A stretch of 46,122 nucleotides of DNA from Paludibacter sp. (GTDB lineage Bacteria; Bacteroidota; Bacteroidia; Bacteroidales; Paludibacteraceae): positions 1-46,122 of the forward strand of contig JACDZH010000005.1 in the NCBI GenBank assembly GCA_013426815.1, in the 5' to 3' direction. Shown piece by piece: positions 19,358-28,852 of the stretch. A program made the position numbers and the translations under genes. Positions within the stretch are counted from its first letter, which is position 1. Each line of letters opens with the position of its first letter. The notes under the pieces are model-generated. The model saw only the letters and a list, made by a program, of their open reading frames with translations. It was not told the DNA's origin and made no database searches.

Positions 19358-21157
19358 ATGCAAAAAATTAGAAATATTGCGATTATTGCCCACGTTGATC
19401 ATGGTAAAACAACCCTGGTAGACAAGATGTTATTAGCCGGTCATTTATTTCGCGACAACGAAGTTACGGGCGAGTTAATTATGGATAATAATGATCTGGA
19501 ACGCGAAAGGGGTATCACTATATTGGCAAAAAACGTATCGATTGATTATCTAGGTTATAAAATTAATATCATTGACACTCCGGGTCACGCCGATTTTGGA
19601 GGTGAAGTTGAACGTGTGCTAAATATGGCCGATGGTGTGCTTTTATTAGTAGACGCATTTGAAGGTCCAATGCCACAAACCCGTTTTGTGCTCCAAAAAG
19701 CCTTGCAGATTGGATTAAAACCCATTGTTGTGGTTAATAAAGTGGACAAACCCAATTGTCGCCCAGATGAAGTACACGAAGCAGTTTTTGATTTGATGTA
19801 CAACTTGGATGCAACTGAACAACAGCTTGACTTTCATACCGTTTATGGTTCAGCAAAACAAAATTGGATGTCGGAAGACTGGAAAGTACCTTCCGAAAAT
19901 ATAATTCCTTTACTAGATGCAATTATTAAATATATTCCCGAACCCAAATACCTTGAAGGAACACCACAAATGCTGATTACTTCGCTCGATTATTCATCAT
20001 ATGTTGGTAGAATTGCTGTAGGACGTGTTCATAGGGGAACAATACGAGAAGGAATGGACGTAAATTTAGTGAAGCGAGATGGTACTGCTATTAAATCGCG
20101 CATCAAAGAATTACACACCTTTACCGGATTGGGGCGTACACGTACCGCTGAAGTGAGATCAGGTGATATTTGTGCCTTGGTAGGAATTGAAGGTTTTGAA
20201 ATTGGCGATTCGATTGCCGATTTGGCAAATCCTGAACCATTAAAGCCAATTGCCATTGATGAACCAACCATGAGTATGGTGTTTACCATCAATAATTCAC
20301 CATTTTATGGAAAAGACGGAAAATATGTAACTTCGCGCCACATTCAAGAACGTCTTACCAAGGAGTTGGATAAGAATTTAGCATTGCGTGTCGAAAAAAA
20401 TTTCGATTCGGATATTTGGCATGTTTACGGTCGTGGTGTATTGCATTTATCGGTATTAATTGAAACAATGCGTCGCGAAGGTTACGAATTGCAAGTAGGT
20501 CAACCTCAGGTTATTTTCAAAGAAATCAATGGTGTTCGCTGTGAACCTATTGAACAACTTACCATAAACTTACCAGAAAATTGCTCCGGAAAAGTAATCG
20601 AAATGGTAGCTGTACGTAAAGGCGAAATGTTGAGTATGGAAGTTGTAAACGACCGCATACAATTGGAGTTTTTAATTCCATCGCGCGGAATTATCGGATT
20701 GAGAAATAATGTGTTGACCTCTTCAGCAGGTGAAGCTATTATGTCTCATCGGTTTTTTGAATATCAACCCTATAAAGGAACAATTGAGAAACGTAACAAT
20801 GGTTCGATAATTGCAATGGAGGGCGGAAAAGCTTTTGCATATTCTTTAGATAAACTTCAAGACAGAGGAAGATTCTTTGTTTTTCCACAAGATGACATTT
20901 ATGCAGGACAAGTGGTAGGCGAAAGTGCAAAAGAAGGTGACATTGTTGTGAACGTAACAAAACCGAAAAAGCTAACCAATATGCGTGCATCGGGTGCCGA
21001 CGATAAAGCTAAATTAATTCCACCTGTAGTTTTCAGTTTGGAAGAAGCTTTAGAATACATTAAAGAGGATGAATATGTAGAAATTACACCTTTGTGTTTC
21101 AGATTACGTAAAATCTACCTCGATGAAAATGAACGTAAAAGAATGACTCGTAAGTAG
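19358..21157 (+). CDS. typA: Translational GTPase TypA/BipA
   Basis: MQKIRNIAIIAHVDHGKTTLVDKML, ERERGITILAKN, DTPGHADFGGEVERVL; C-terminal SRGIIGLRNNVLTSSAGEAIMSHRFFEYQPYKG. Confidence 0.97.
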   Translation: MQKIRNIAIIAHVDHGKTTLVDKMLLAGHLFRDNEVTGELIMDNNDLERERGITILAKNVSIDYLGYKINIIDTPGHADFGGEVERVLNMADGVLLLVDAFEGPMPQTRFVLQKALQIGLKPIVVVNKVDKPNCRPDEVHEAVFDLMYNLDATEQQLDFHTVYGSAKQNWMSEDWKVPSENIIPLLDAIIKYIPEPKYLEGTPQMLITSLDYSSYVGRIAVGRVHRGTIREGMDVNLVKRDGTAIKSRIKELHTFTGLGRTRTAEVRSGDICALVGIEGFEIGDSIADLANPEPLKPIAIDEPTMSMVFTINNSPFYGKDGKYVTSRHIQERLTKELDKNLALRVEKNFDSDIWHVYGRGVLHLSVLIETMRREGYELQVGQPQVIFKEINGVRCEPIEQLTINLPENCSGKVIEMVAVRKGEMLSMEVVNDRIQLEFLIPSRGIIGLRNNVLTSSAGEAIMSHRFFEYQPYKGTIEKRNNGSIIAMEGGKAFAYSLDKLQDRGRFFVFPQDDIYAGQVVGESAKEGDIVVNVTKPKKLTNMRASGADDKAKLIPPVVFSLEEALEYIKEDEYVEITPLCFRLRKIYLDENERKRMTRK

Positions 21158-21273
21158 ACTTATTATTAACTATTTATTATTTCTTTAACATGTTGCTCTA
21201 ATAACTCGAATCTATGACAAAATAAGTTTTTTATTTGATGACAATTTATAGTTAAATTTATTTCTTATTGAAC

Positions 21274-21915
21274 ATGAAGGGTAAAAATATTTTTTTCATA
21301 ATTAGTTTATTGGTTTGGAGTTCAGCCATTTATGCACAACTTGGTATATAAGCAGGAATAAACAGGGCAAATGTTTTTTTTACTTTTTGTCAGGCTCATT
21401 TATCAAAAAAATATTATAGTAACAATTTAACAGGTTACCAAATAGGTGTGGTTTATCAGCTAATGCCAAAAAAACCAGTGTCAGATTTGAAATTTGGACT
21501 TTACTTTCGCAAAAAGGTAGTACAATTGACAGGACTAATATAGCATATTCAATAAGGTATGGTAACATCTAAATTAATTATCTTGAAGTTCCCTTTAATA
21601 TACGATATCGGTTGACACTTTGATTTATTCGAATTTACGGATTTGGTGGAATATACGGCAGTTATATTTTGAATAGAAAATTAGTGAATGAAATCACAGA
21701 AGTAAGTGCAGAGGAAACCTATCAAATTTTATTGATCGTACCGAATATTGTTATAACTTAGGTGCCTGTATAGAATTATTAAAAAAAAATCAATTGTGGG
21801 GGTGCTTTGAGTCAGAGATTGAAAAATATAGTTAATACCAATATTCCAAACTTTACAAATCAACCAAACTCTTTAAAAAACAGAGTAATTACAATCAATT
21901 TAGTTTGCATGTTTT
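21274..21915 (+). pseudogene. Decayed PorT-family outer membrane beta-barrel protein
   Basis: MKGKNIFFIISLLVWSSAIYAQLGI*AGINRANV with in-frame TAA at 21349-21351; later, across frame changes and further stops, NYLEVPFNIRYRL, RIYGFGGIYGSYILNRKLVNEITE, YNLGACIELL. 3' boundary approximate. Confidence 0.75.
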
Positions 21916-22221
21916 AATGCTGATGTTTGAGAATTTTTTATATCTAAAAAAAGTAAATCTATAGGGTTTACCTTTTTTTATTTAACTAAACTTATAAAAT
22001 CCTGACCAAAAATAGTACAAACCTCTTCATGAAGTTAAAAAAAACACCTAACTTCAATTGTATGGTTAAATGAATTTTAAAAAGTCAATATCAAACAGTA
22101 AACCAATAAAAATTATTGAGTTTTTTTAAATTTGTGGTTGTTATAAGAAGCTGAAATTCAGAATCAAACAATTAGCTTGATTTTTTGATATAAAAAAGTA
22201 AATCATATATCAATTTTTTCG

Positions 22222-22229
22222 TACCTTTG
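22222..22229 (+). promoter_or_regulatory. Bacteroidota-type -7 element (TACCTTTG) for tig
   Basis: tacctttgcacc about 50 nt upstream of the tig ATG. Confidence 0.55.
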
Positions 22230-22279
22230 CACCCCCTATTACAAAAAGACAAATATCAGAAAATTACGCTTATTAAATT

Positions 22280-23632
22280 ATGAATATTGTAAGAAAAGAC
22301 CTAGACCAAAACAACGCCGTAGTAACGTTAAGCATTGAAAAAGTGGATTATACCGAAAAAGTGGACAAAACTTTACGCGATTATCGCAAGAAAGCAATTA
22401 TCCCCGGTTTTCGCCCTGGCATGGTGCCAACGGGTTTAATAAAAAAAATGTATGGAAAAGCTGTATTAGTTGAAGAAATAAACAAACTGGTTTCTGATAA
22501 TTTGTACAAATATATTGGTGAGAACAACATTAAGATATTTGGTGAGCCACTTTCAAACGAAACAGAACAACAAACGATCGATTTTGATAAACAAGAAGAT
22601 TTTGAATTTGTTTTCGATTTAGGTATTGCTCCAGAGTTTGAAGTGGAATTGACAAACAAAGACAAAGTTACATACTATAGTATTGCCATTAGCGACGAAA
22701 TGATTGATAATCAGGTTAAATCGTACACCAGACGTTATGGGAAATATATACAGGAAGATACAGTTGAAGAAAAGGACATGTTGAAAGGCGAATTGCTCGA
22801 AATGGCATTTGGCAAAATAAACGAAGCTGGTCTGAAAGTGCAGGACGCTACACTTACCATTGCCTACATGAAAGATTCAGATCAAAAAGCACTTTTTGCT
22901 GATGCAAAAAAAGGTGATTTTATTGTTTTCAACCCTGCAAAAGCTTACGTTGATGAAGCCGAAATCAGCTCTTTACTGAAGATATCGAAAGATGCTGCCA
23001 AAACGGTTGATGCCGATTTCCAATTTAAAATTGAAAGCATTACCCGTTATCAAGAATCGGAAATTAATCAGGACTTATTTGATAAAGTGTATAGCGAGGG
23101 TATTGTAAAAAGTGAAGAAGAATTCCGAGCAAAAATTTCTGAAAACATTCAGGAAGGATTAGTTTCGGATTGCGATTTTAAATTTGGTTTGGATGCACAG
23201 GAAATGTTGGTTGCTAAATATAAAGACATCACTTTTCCCGATGATTTTCTAAAACGTTGGACATTGTATTCGAATAAAAATTTAACTCCCGAAAAGCTGG
23301 AAGAAGATTATTCAAAAATGATTGATGACTTGAAATGGCATTTGGTGAAAGACAAACTTACAAAAGCAAACGATTTAAAGGTAGATGCTCAGGATGTGAA
23401 TGAATATGCCAAAAAAATGGCAAAAGCACAATTTGCTCAATATGGAATGATAGGAATGGATGATGAAGTAATTGCCAATTATGCAAAAGACATGTTGAAG
23501 AAAGAAGAAACACTGAAAAATATCGTAGATAAAGTAACTGAAGAAAAAGTTTTTGCAATTGTGAAAAACGCTGTCAAATTGGAAAACAAAGTAGTTTCGA
23601 TAGAAGAATTCAACAAAATGTTTGAAGCATAA
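22280..23632 (+). CDS. tig: Trigger factor
   Basis: MNIVRKDLDQNNAVVTLSIEKVDYTEKVDKTLRDYRKKAIIPGFRPGMVPTGLIKKMYGKAVLVEEINKLV; upstream of clpP-clpX. Confidence 0.95.
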   Translation: MNIVRKDLDQNNAVVTLSIEKVDYTEKVDKTLRDYRKKAIIPGFRPGMVPTGLIKKMYGKAVLVEEINKLVSDNLYKYIGENNIKIFGEPLSNETEQQTIDFDKQEDFEFVFDLGIAPEFEVELTNKDKVTYYSIAISDEMIDNQVKSYTRRYGKYIQEDTVEEKDMLKGELLEMAFGKINEAGLKVQDATLTIAYMKDSDQKALFADAKKGDFIVFNPAKAYVDEAEISSLLKISKDAAKTVDADFQFKIESITRYQESEINQDLFDKVYSEGIVKSEEEFRAKISENIQEGLVSDCDFKFGLDAQEMLVAKYKDITFPDDFLKRWTLYSNKNLTPEKLEEDYSKMIDDLKWHLVKDKLTKANDLKVDAQDVNEYAKKMAKAQFAQYGMIGMDDEVIANYAKDMLKKEETLKNIVDKVTEEKVFAIVKNAVKLENKVVSIEEFNKMFEA

Positions 23633-23736
23633 TAATTTGTTTCATAATTTTTTGCTAAAAAGGCTTTTAACTCTTAAACAATAAAACAAAATAGTTCTAT
23701 CTTAGTTTCTTTTTTCAAATTGGTTAAATTTTTTTT

Positions 23737-23862
23737 GCTGACCCCACAATCCCCCGAAAGAGGAATTAAAGACTAGCTTTGTAAACGATTTGATTTATTG
23801 ATTTAAACACACACACTGAACTAACTTCTCTAAAGTCCCCCTTCGGGGGATTGAGGGGGCTA
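23737..23862. repeat. Inverted pair of C/G-rich repeat copies in the tig-clpP intergenic region
   Basis: Copy 1 gctgaccccacaatcccccgaaag (23737-23760), inverted relative to copy 2 taaagtcccccttcgggggattgagggggct (23831-23861), which contains ccccc-ttc-ggggg. Confidence 0.7.
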
Positions 23863-23874
23863 AATTTAAAGAAT

Positions 23875-24552
23875 ATGAACAACAATGATTTTCGCGATTT
23901 TGCGACCAAACACCTTCACATAAATGGATTAGCATTGGATAAATATGCCGATATTACCAGTAATTATATATCTCCTTCCATCCTCGAAGAACGTCAATTG
24001 AATGTTACACAAATGGATGTTTTCTCACGTTTAATGATGGATCGTATTATTTTTCTAGGTACACAGGTTGATGATTACACTGCAAATGTTATCCAGGCTC
24101 AATTGCTTTATTTAGATTCATCCGATCCTGGAAAAGATATTTCTATATATCTCAATACACCCGGCGGCTCAGTGTATGCAGGTTTGGGTATTTATGACAC
24201 CATGCAATTTATCAGTTCCGATGTGGCAACAATTTGTACCGGTATGGCTGCGTCCATGGGAGCAGTTTTATTGGTGGCCGGTGCCAAAGGCAAAAGGTCG
24301 GCATTAAAGCATTCGCGTGTTATGATTCACCAACCAATGGGTGGTGCACAAGGACAGGCATCGGATATTGAAATCACAGCCCGTGAAATTCAAAAATTGA
24401 AGAAAGAATTGTATACTATAATTGCTGAACATTCCCAAAATCCATTCGAAAGAATTGAAAAAGACTCAGACCGTGACTATTGGATGACTTCGGAAGAAGC
24501 ATTGGATTATGGAATGATTGATAAGATATTAATCAACGAGAAGAAGAAATAG
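23875..24552 (+). CDS. clpP: ATP-dependent Clp protease proteolytic subunit
   Basis: [73 protein letters not shown] at 23875 preferred. Confidence 0.97.
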   Translation: MNNNDFRDFATKHLHINGLALDKYADITSNYISPSILEERQLNVTQMDVFSRLMMDRIIFLGTQVDDYTANVIQAQLLYLDSSDPGKDISIYLNTPGGSVYAGLGIYDTMQFISSDVATICTGMAASMGAVLLVAGAKGKRSALKHSRVMIHQPMGGAQGQASDIEITAREIQKLKKELYTIIAEHSQNPFERIEKDSDRDYWMTSEEALDYGMIDKILINEKKK

Positions 24553-24608
24553 TTGATAGTAGGAATTTGGTAGTAGGAAAGTTGGTAGTAGATGTTTAGT
24601 AGGAAGTA
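24553..24608. repeat. Degenerate short tandem repeat (about 14-15 nt unit, about 4 copies) between clpP and clpX
   Basis: gttgatagtaggaa / tttggtagtaggaaa / gttggtagtagatg / tttagtaggaag. Confidence 0.6.
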
Positions 24609-24624
24609 AAATAAATTAAAAACA

Positions 24625-25857
24625 ATGGCAAAAAGCAACAAAAATTGCAGTTTCTGCGGTCGACCTGAATCACAAGTTGGATTTTTCATAATGGGATTGG
24701 ACGGTGTGCATATTTGTAACGAATGTGCCATTCAAGCATCCGAAATTGTAAAGGAAAACACAACCCGAATGAGCAATTTACCCAATTTAAAGAATATGAA
24801 ACTCCCCAAACCAATTGAAATCAAACAATACCTTGATGAATTTGTGATTGGACAAGATGAAGCCAAGAAATTTCTTTCGGTAGCAGTTTACAACCATTAT
24901 AAGCGGTTGATGCAAGAAGACACAAAAGATGATGTGGAGATTGAAAAATCCAATATCATTATGGTTGGTTATACAGGAACAGGTAAAACACTTTTGGCAA
25001 GAACCATAGCTAAGAAACTTCACGTTCCATTTGCCATTGTTGATGCAACAGTATTAACAGAAGCTGGATATGTAGGCGAAGATATCGAAAGCATACTGAC
25101 CCGCCTTTTGCAGGTTGCCGACTATGATGTAAAAGCTGCTGAACGAGGAATTATATTTATTGATGAAATTGATAAAATTGCACGAAAAAGTGATAATCCT
25201 AGCATAACCCGCGATGTGAGTGGCGAAGGTGTTCAACAGGGATTACTCAAATTGCTCGAAGGTGCAATTGTAAATGTTCCGCCTCAGGGTGGACGTAAGC
25301 ATCCCGATCAAAAAATGATTGCTGTAAATACCCAAAATATTTTATTTGTATGTGGTGGTGCTTTTGATGGAATCGAGAAAAAAATTGCTTCGCGCCTCAA
25401 TACCAGAGTTGTAGGATATACTGCAGACAAAGAAAATGAATCGGTCGACAAACATAATTTACTACAATATATTGCTCCGCAAGATTTAAAATCTTTTGGT
25501 TTAATACCCGAAATAATTGGTCGTTTGCCAATTTTAACTTATTTGGAGCCACTTGACAGGGTTGCACTTCGACGCATTTTGACAGAACCAAAAAATTCAA
25601 TTATTAAACAATACACCAAATTGTTCAAGATGGATGAGATTGATTTGACTTTTGATGAAGAGGTTTTAGAATATATTGTCGACAAAGCCACTGAGTTTAA
25701 ACTCGGTGCGCGTGGTCTACGTTCCATTACAGAAACAATAATGATGGATGAAATGTTTGAAATGCCTTCAAAAAAATTAAATAATTTAACAATTTCATTG
25801 CTTTATGCTCAAAGTAAAATTGAAAAAGCTAATATAAATCGACTCAAAACAGCTTAG
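24625..25857 (+). CDS. clpX: ATP-dependent Clp protease ATP-binding subunit ClpX
   Basis: Zinc-binding [71 protein letters not shown]. Confidence 0.97.
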   Translation: MAKSNKNCSFCGRPESQVGFFIMGLDGVHICNECAIQASEIVKENTTRMSNLPNLKNMKLPKPIEIKQYLDEFVIGQDEAKKFLSVAVYNHYKRLMQEDTKDDVEIEKSNIIMVGYTGTGKTLLARTIAKKLHVPFAIVDATVLTEAGYVGEDIESILTRLLQVADYDVKAAERGIIFIDEIDKIARKSDNPSITRDVSGEGVQQGLLKLLEGAIVNVPPQGGRKHPDQKMIAVNTQNILFVCGGAFDGIEKKIASRLNTRVVGYTADKENESVDKHNLLQYIAPQDLKSFGLIPEIIGRLPILTYLEPLDRVALRRILTEPKNSIIKQYTKLFKMDEIDLTFDEEVLEYIVDKATEFKLGARGLRSITETIMMDEMFEMPSKKLNNLTISLLYAQSKIEKANINRLKTA

Positions 25858-25902
25858 TAAATTATGTGTATATAGTAGATATACAGCGATATAATTAAAT
25901 TT

Positions 25903-25949
25903 TACAGGAAGTTAACTAAATATATTAGTTAATATCCTGTTTTTTTTTT
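25903..25949 (+). terminator. Rho-independent terminator downstream of clpX
   Basis: acagga..ttaactaa-loop-ttagttaa..tcctgt followed by a 10-T run. Confidence 0.85.
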
Positions 25950-26125
25950 CAAAACATGTTGTATATTCAAAATCTGTTTATAATTTTGTTTAAAATATGG
26001 AGGACGTTTTTAAATAATAAAATTACATTTTATTTGAATTTAGTAATAAAAAACATTTAAATAAAAGCTAATAATCCGACAATAAATATTACTTTCGCAT
26101 TCAATTTTTTACATAAAAGATAATT

Positions 26126-28312
26126 ATGGCTAAACTTTCTGCGTTAACAGAGCAGTTGAAAAATAATTTTGGTTTCGAAAAGTTTAAAGGAAATCAGGAG
26201 GCTATTATTCAAAATGTGCTTGAAGGAAAAGATACTTTTGTGTTAATGCCGACTGGTGGAGGTAAATCCTTATGCTATCAACTTCCTTCGTTAATGATGG
26301 AAGGAACAGCCATTGTCATTTCACCCCTGATTGCATTGATGAAAAATCAAGTTGACGCTATGCGCAACTTTAGTGAAGAAGATGGAATAGCGCATTTTAT
26401 TAATTCCTCTTTATCCAAACAAGCTATCGATTTAGTTAAGGCAGATATCCTGTCGGGAAAGACTAAATTATTATATGTTGCCCCCGAATCGTTAACTAAG
26501 GACGAAAATATTGAATTTCTGAAACAATTAAAAATCTCTTTTTACGCAGTTGATGAAGCACATTGTATTTCGGAATGGGGACATGATTTCCGACCTGAAT
26601 ATCGTCGCATTCGTCCAATTATAAACGAAATAGGATCAGCACCACTCATTGCGCTTACGGCTACCGCAACTCCAAAAGTACAACATGATATTCAGAAAAA
26701 CTTAGGAATGTTGAATGCATCAGTTTTCAAATCATCGTTCAATCGTGCTAATTTATATTACGAAGTTAGGACTAAAACCAATGATGTAGACAAAGACATT
26801 ATAAAATATATCCGATCCCAATCGGGTAAATCCGGTATTATTTATTGTTTAAGTCGTCGGAAAGTAGAAGAATTATCGGAAACTCTTAGGATGAATGGTG
26901 TTTCTGTATTACCCTATCATGCAGGAATGGAAACTGCCGTACGAAGTGAAAATCAGGATAGTTTCTTAATGGAGAAAGTAGAAGTAATTGTAGCTACTAT
27001 TGCTTTTGGAATGGGAATTGACAAACCCGATGTGCGTTATGTGTTGCATTATGATATGCCAAAAAGTCTGGAAGGATATTATCAAGAAACCGGACGTGGT
27101 GGTCGTGATGGAGGTGAAGGTCAGTGCATTGCATTTTATGCTTATAAAGATTTAGATAAATTACGCAAATTTCAGCAAGGCAAACCCGTCGCTGAGCAAG
27201 AAATTGGAAATCAATTATTATTAGAGACTCAAGCTTATGCCGAAACTTCAATATGTAGACGGAAAATGCTACTCCATTATTTTGGAGAGGAATATTTGGA
27301 AGAAAATTGCGGCTGTTGTGATAACTGTATGAAACCACGAAAATTTATTGAAGGACAAGAGTTGTTGTCATTGGTTTTAGAAACCATTTTAATTGTTAAA
27401 GAGAAATTTAAAGCCGAACACATTGTTGATATTTTAAAGGGAAATGAAACTTCGGATGTGAAATCGTATCAACACGATACGATAGAAAATTTTGGCTCTG
27501 CTTCCGACGAAGATGATAGAATGATTCATGCTGTACTCAGGCAAGCAATGATTGCCGGTTTTTTATCAAAGGATATTGAAACTTACGGTGTATTACGACT
27601 TACACTAAAAGGTAAGGCTTATTTGAAAAAACCTCACCCTTTCCCAATTATTAAAGATAAAGAATATGAAGATGAAGAAGAGGATTCGAGTGTAAAAAGT
27701 GGTGGTGGAACTTGTGCTGCCGATGATGTACTCTTTTCAATTTTAAAAGATTTGCGAAAAAAATTGTCTAAAAGACTTGAAGTTCCTCCTTTTGTTATAT
27801 TTCAAGATCCTTCGTTGGAAGCTATGGCAACAAGTTACCCGATAACAATGGAAGAACTCCAAAATATTCCTGGCGTGGGTGCTGGTAAAGCCAAAAGATA
27901 TGGTGAAGAATTTTTGAAAGTTATTAAAGAGCATGTTAAGGAAAACGAAATAATTCGACCCGAGGATTTGCGAGTTCGAACGGTAGCCAATAAATCTAAA
28001 CTCAAAGTATCAATTATTCAAGCCATCGATCGTAAAATTGCATTAGATGATATTGCCTTATCAAAAGGACTGGATATTTGTGAATTACTTGACGAGATTG
28101 AAGCAATTGTATATTCCGGAACCAAAATTAACATAGATTACTTTCTAAGCGAAATAATGGATACGGATCATATTGAAGAGATTTTTGAATATTTCAACAC
28201 AGCTGAAACGGATAAAATTGAACCTGCATTACAGGAATTGGGCGAAGACGATTTTAGTGAAACTGAAGTCAGATTAGTAAGAATTAAATTTTTATCGGAA
28301 ATTGGAAACTAG
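26126..28312 (+). CDS. recQ: ATP-dependent DNA helicase RecQ
   Basis: MPTGGGKSLCYQLPSLM, DEAHCISEWGHDFRPEYR, LTATATPKVQ, YYQETGRGGRDG, Zn-binding C..CGCCDNC, HRDC-like C-terminus. Confidence 0.96.
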   Translation: MAKLSALTEQLKNNFGFEKFKGNQEAIIQNVLEGKDTFVLMPTGGGKSLCYQLPSLMMEGTAIVISPLIALMKNQVDAMRNFSEEDGIAHFINSSLSKQAIDLVKADILSGKTKLLYVAPESLTKDENIEFLKQLKISFYAVDEAHCISEWGHDFRPEYRRIRPIINEIGSAPLIALTATATPKVQHDIQKNLGMLNASVFKSSFNRANLYYEVRTKTNDVDKDIIKYIRSQSGKSGIIYCLSRRKVEELSETLRMNGVSVLPYHAGMETAVRSENQDSFLMEKVEVIVATIAFGMGIDKPDVRYVLHYDMPKSLEGYYQETGRGGRDGGEGQCIAFYAYKDLDKLRKFQQGKPVAEQEIGNQLLLETQAYAETSICRRKMLLHYFGEEYLEENCGCCDNCMKPRKFIEGQELLSLVLETILIVKEKFKAEHIVDILKGNETSDVKSYQHDTIENFGSASDEDDRMIHAVLRQAMIAGFLSKDIETYGVLRLTLKGKAYLKKPHPFPIIKDKEYEDEEEDSSVKSGGGTCAADDVLFSILKDLRKKLSKRLEVPPFVIFQDPSLEAMATSYPITMEELQNIPGVGAGKAKRYGEEFLKVIKEHVKENEIIRPEDLRVRTVANKSKLKVSIIQAIDRKIALDDIALSKGLDICELLDEIEAIVYSGTKINIDYFLSEIMDTDHIEEIFEYFNTAETDKIEPALQELGEDDFSETEVRLVRIKFLSEIGN

Positions 28313-28403
28313 ATTATTCGTAATGTCTTTCGATTTCGAACCTGAATTGAAAATTTTGAATAACTATACCGCTGAGATTTAAGATCTCAACAATGAATGC
28401 AAC

Positions 28404-28440
28404 AAAACGTCGGAAGAATTTTTCTTTTGACGTTTTTTTT
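28404..28440 (+). terminator. Rho-independent terminator downstream of recQ
   Basis: aaaacgtc..gacgtttt with inner A/T stem and an 8-T run. Confidence 0.7.
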
Positions 28441-28547
28441 AACTTTTTTAATTATTTCTAAAATATTTTGAATACACATTTTGTATGTTTTTAAAATAAA
28501 TGTTCAATTAAACAAGTTCACATTTGTAAATGTTTCAAATAATTTAC

Positions 28548-28555
28548 TACATTTG
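28548..28555 (+). promoter_or_regulatory. Bacteroidota-type -7 element (TACATTTG) for DUF4492-cydAB
   Basis: tacatttgc about 36 nt upstream of the 28591 ATG. Confidence 0.5.
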
Positions 28556-28590
28556 CAGTTGTTTAATTTTACCTTTTTATAACGAAAAAA

Positions 28591-28815
28591 ATGCATATTC
28601 CCAAATTATTTCAAAAGTTATATTCATTCTACTACGATGGTTTTACCAAAATGACAGTTGGAAAAACACTTTGGATTATTGTGTTCATCAAGTTATTTAT
28701 TATGTTTATTGTATTGAGAATTTTCTTTTTTCCGAATTATCTGAATACTAATTTCAACAATGATCAAAGCAAATCAAATCATGTTCGGCAAGAGTTAATA
28801 AATAAATCAAATTGA
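28591..28815 (+). CDS. DUF4492 domain-containing small membrane protein
   Basis: LFQKLYSFYYDGFTKMTVGKTLWIIVFIKLFIMFIVLRIFFFPNYL, immediately upstream of cydA. Confidence 0.82.
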   Translation: MHIPKLFQKLYSFYYDGFTKMTVGKTLWIIVFIKLFIMFIVLRIFFFPNYLNTNFNNDQSKSNHVRQELINKSN

Positions 28816-28852
28816 AATTTAATACTTTATAAATTAAAACACTTTAAAGATT

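Noticed and set aside
24507-24731. 74-aa minus-strand ORF across the clpP-clpX junction
   Set aside because: Mostly translation of the tandem repeat spacer and antisense of the clp genes.
26997-27338. 113-aa ORF antisense to recQ
   Set aside because: Overlaps conserved RecQ helicase motifs; His-rich shadow frame.
28530-28751. 73-aa ORF overlapping DUF4492
   Set aside because: Different frame over the well-supported DUF4492 gene; no independent evidence.
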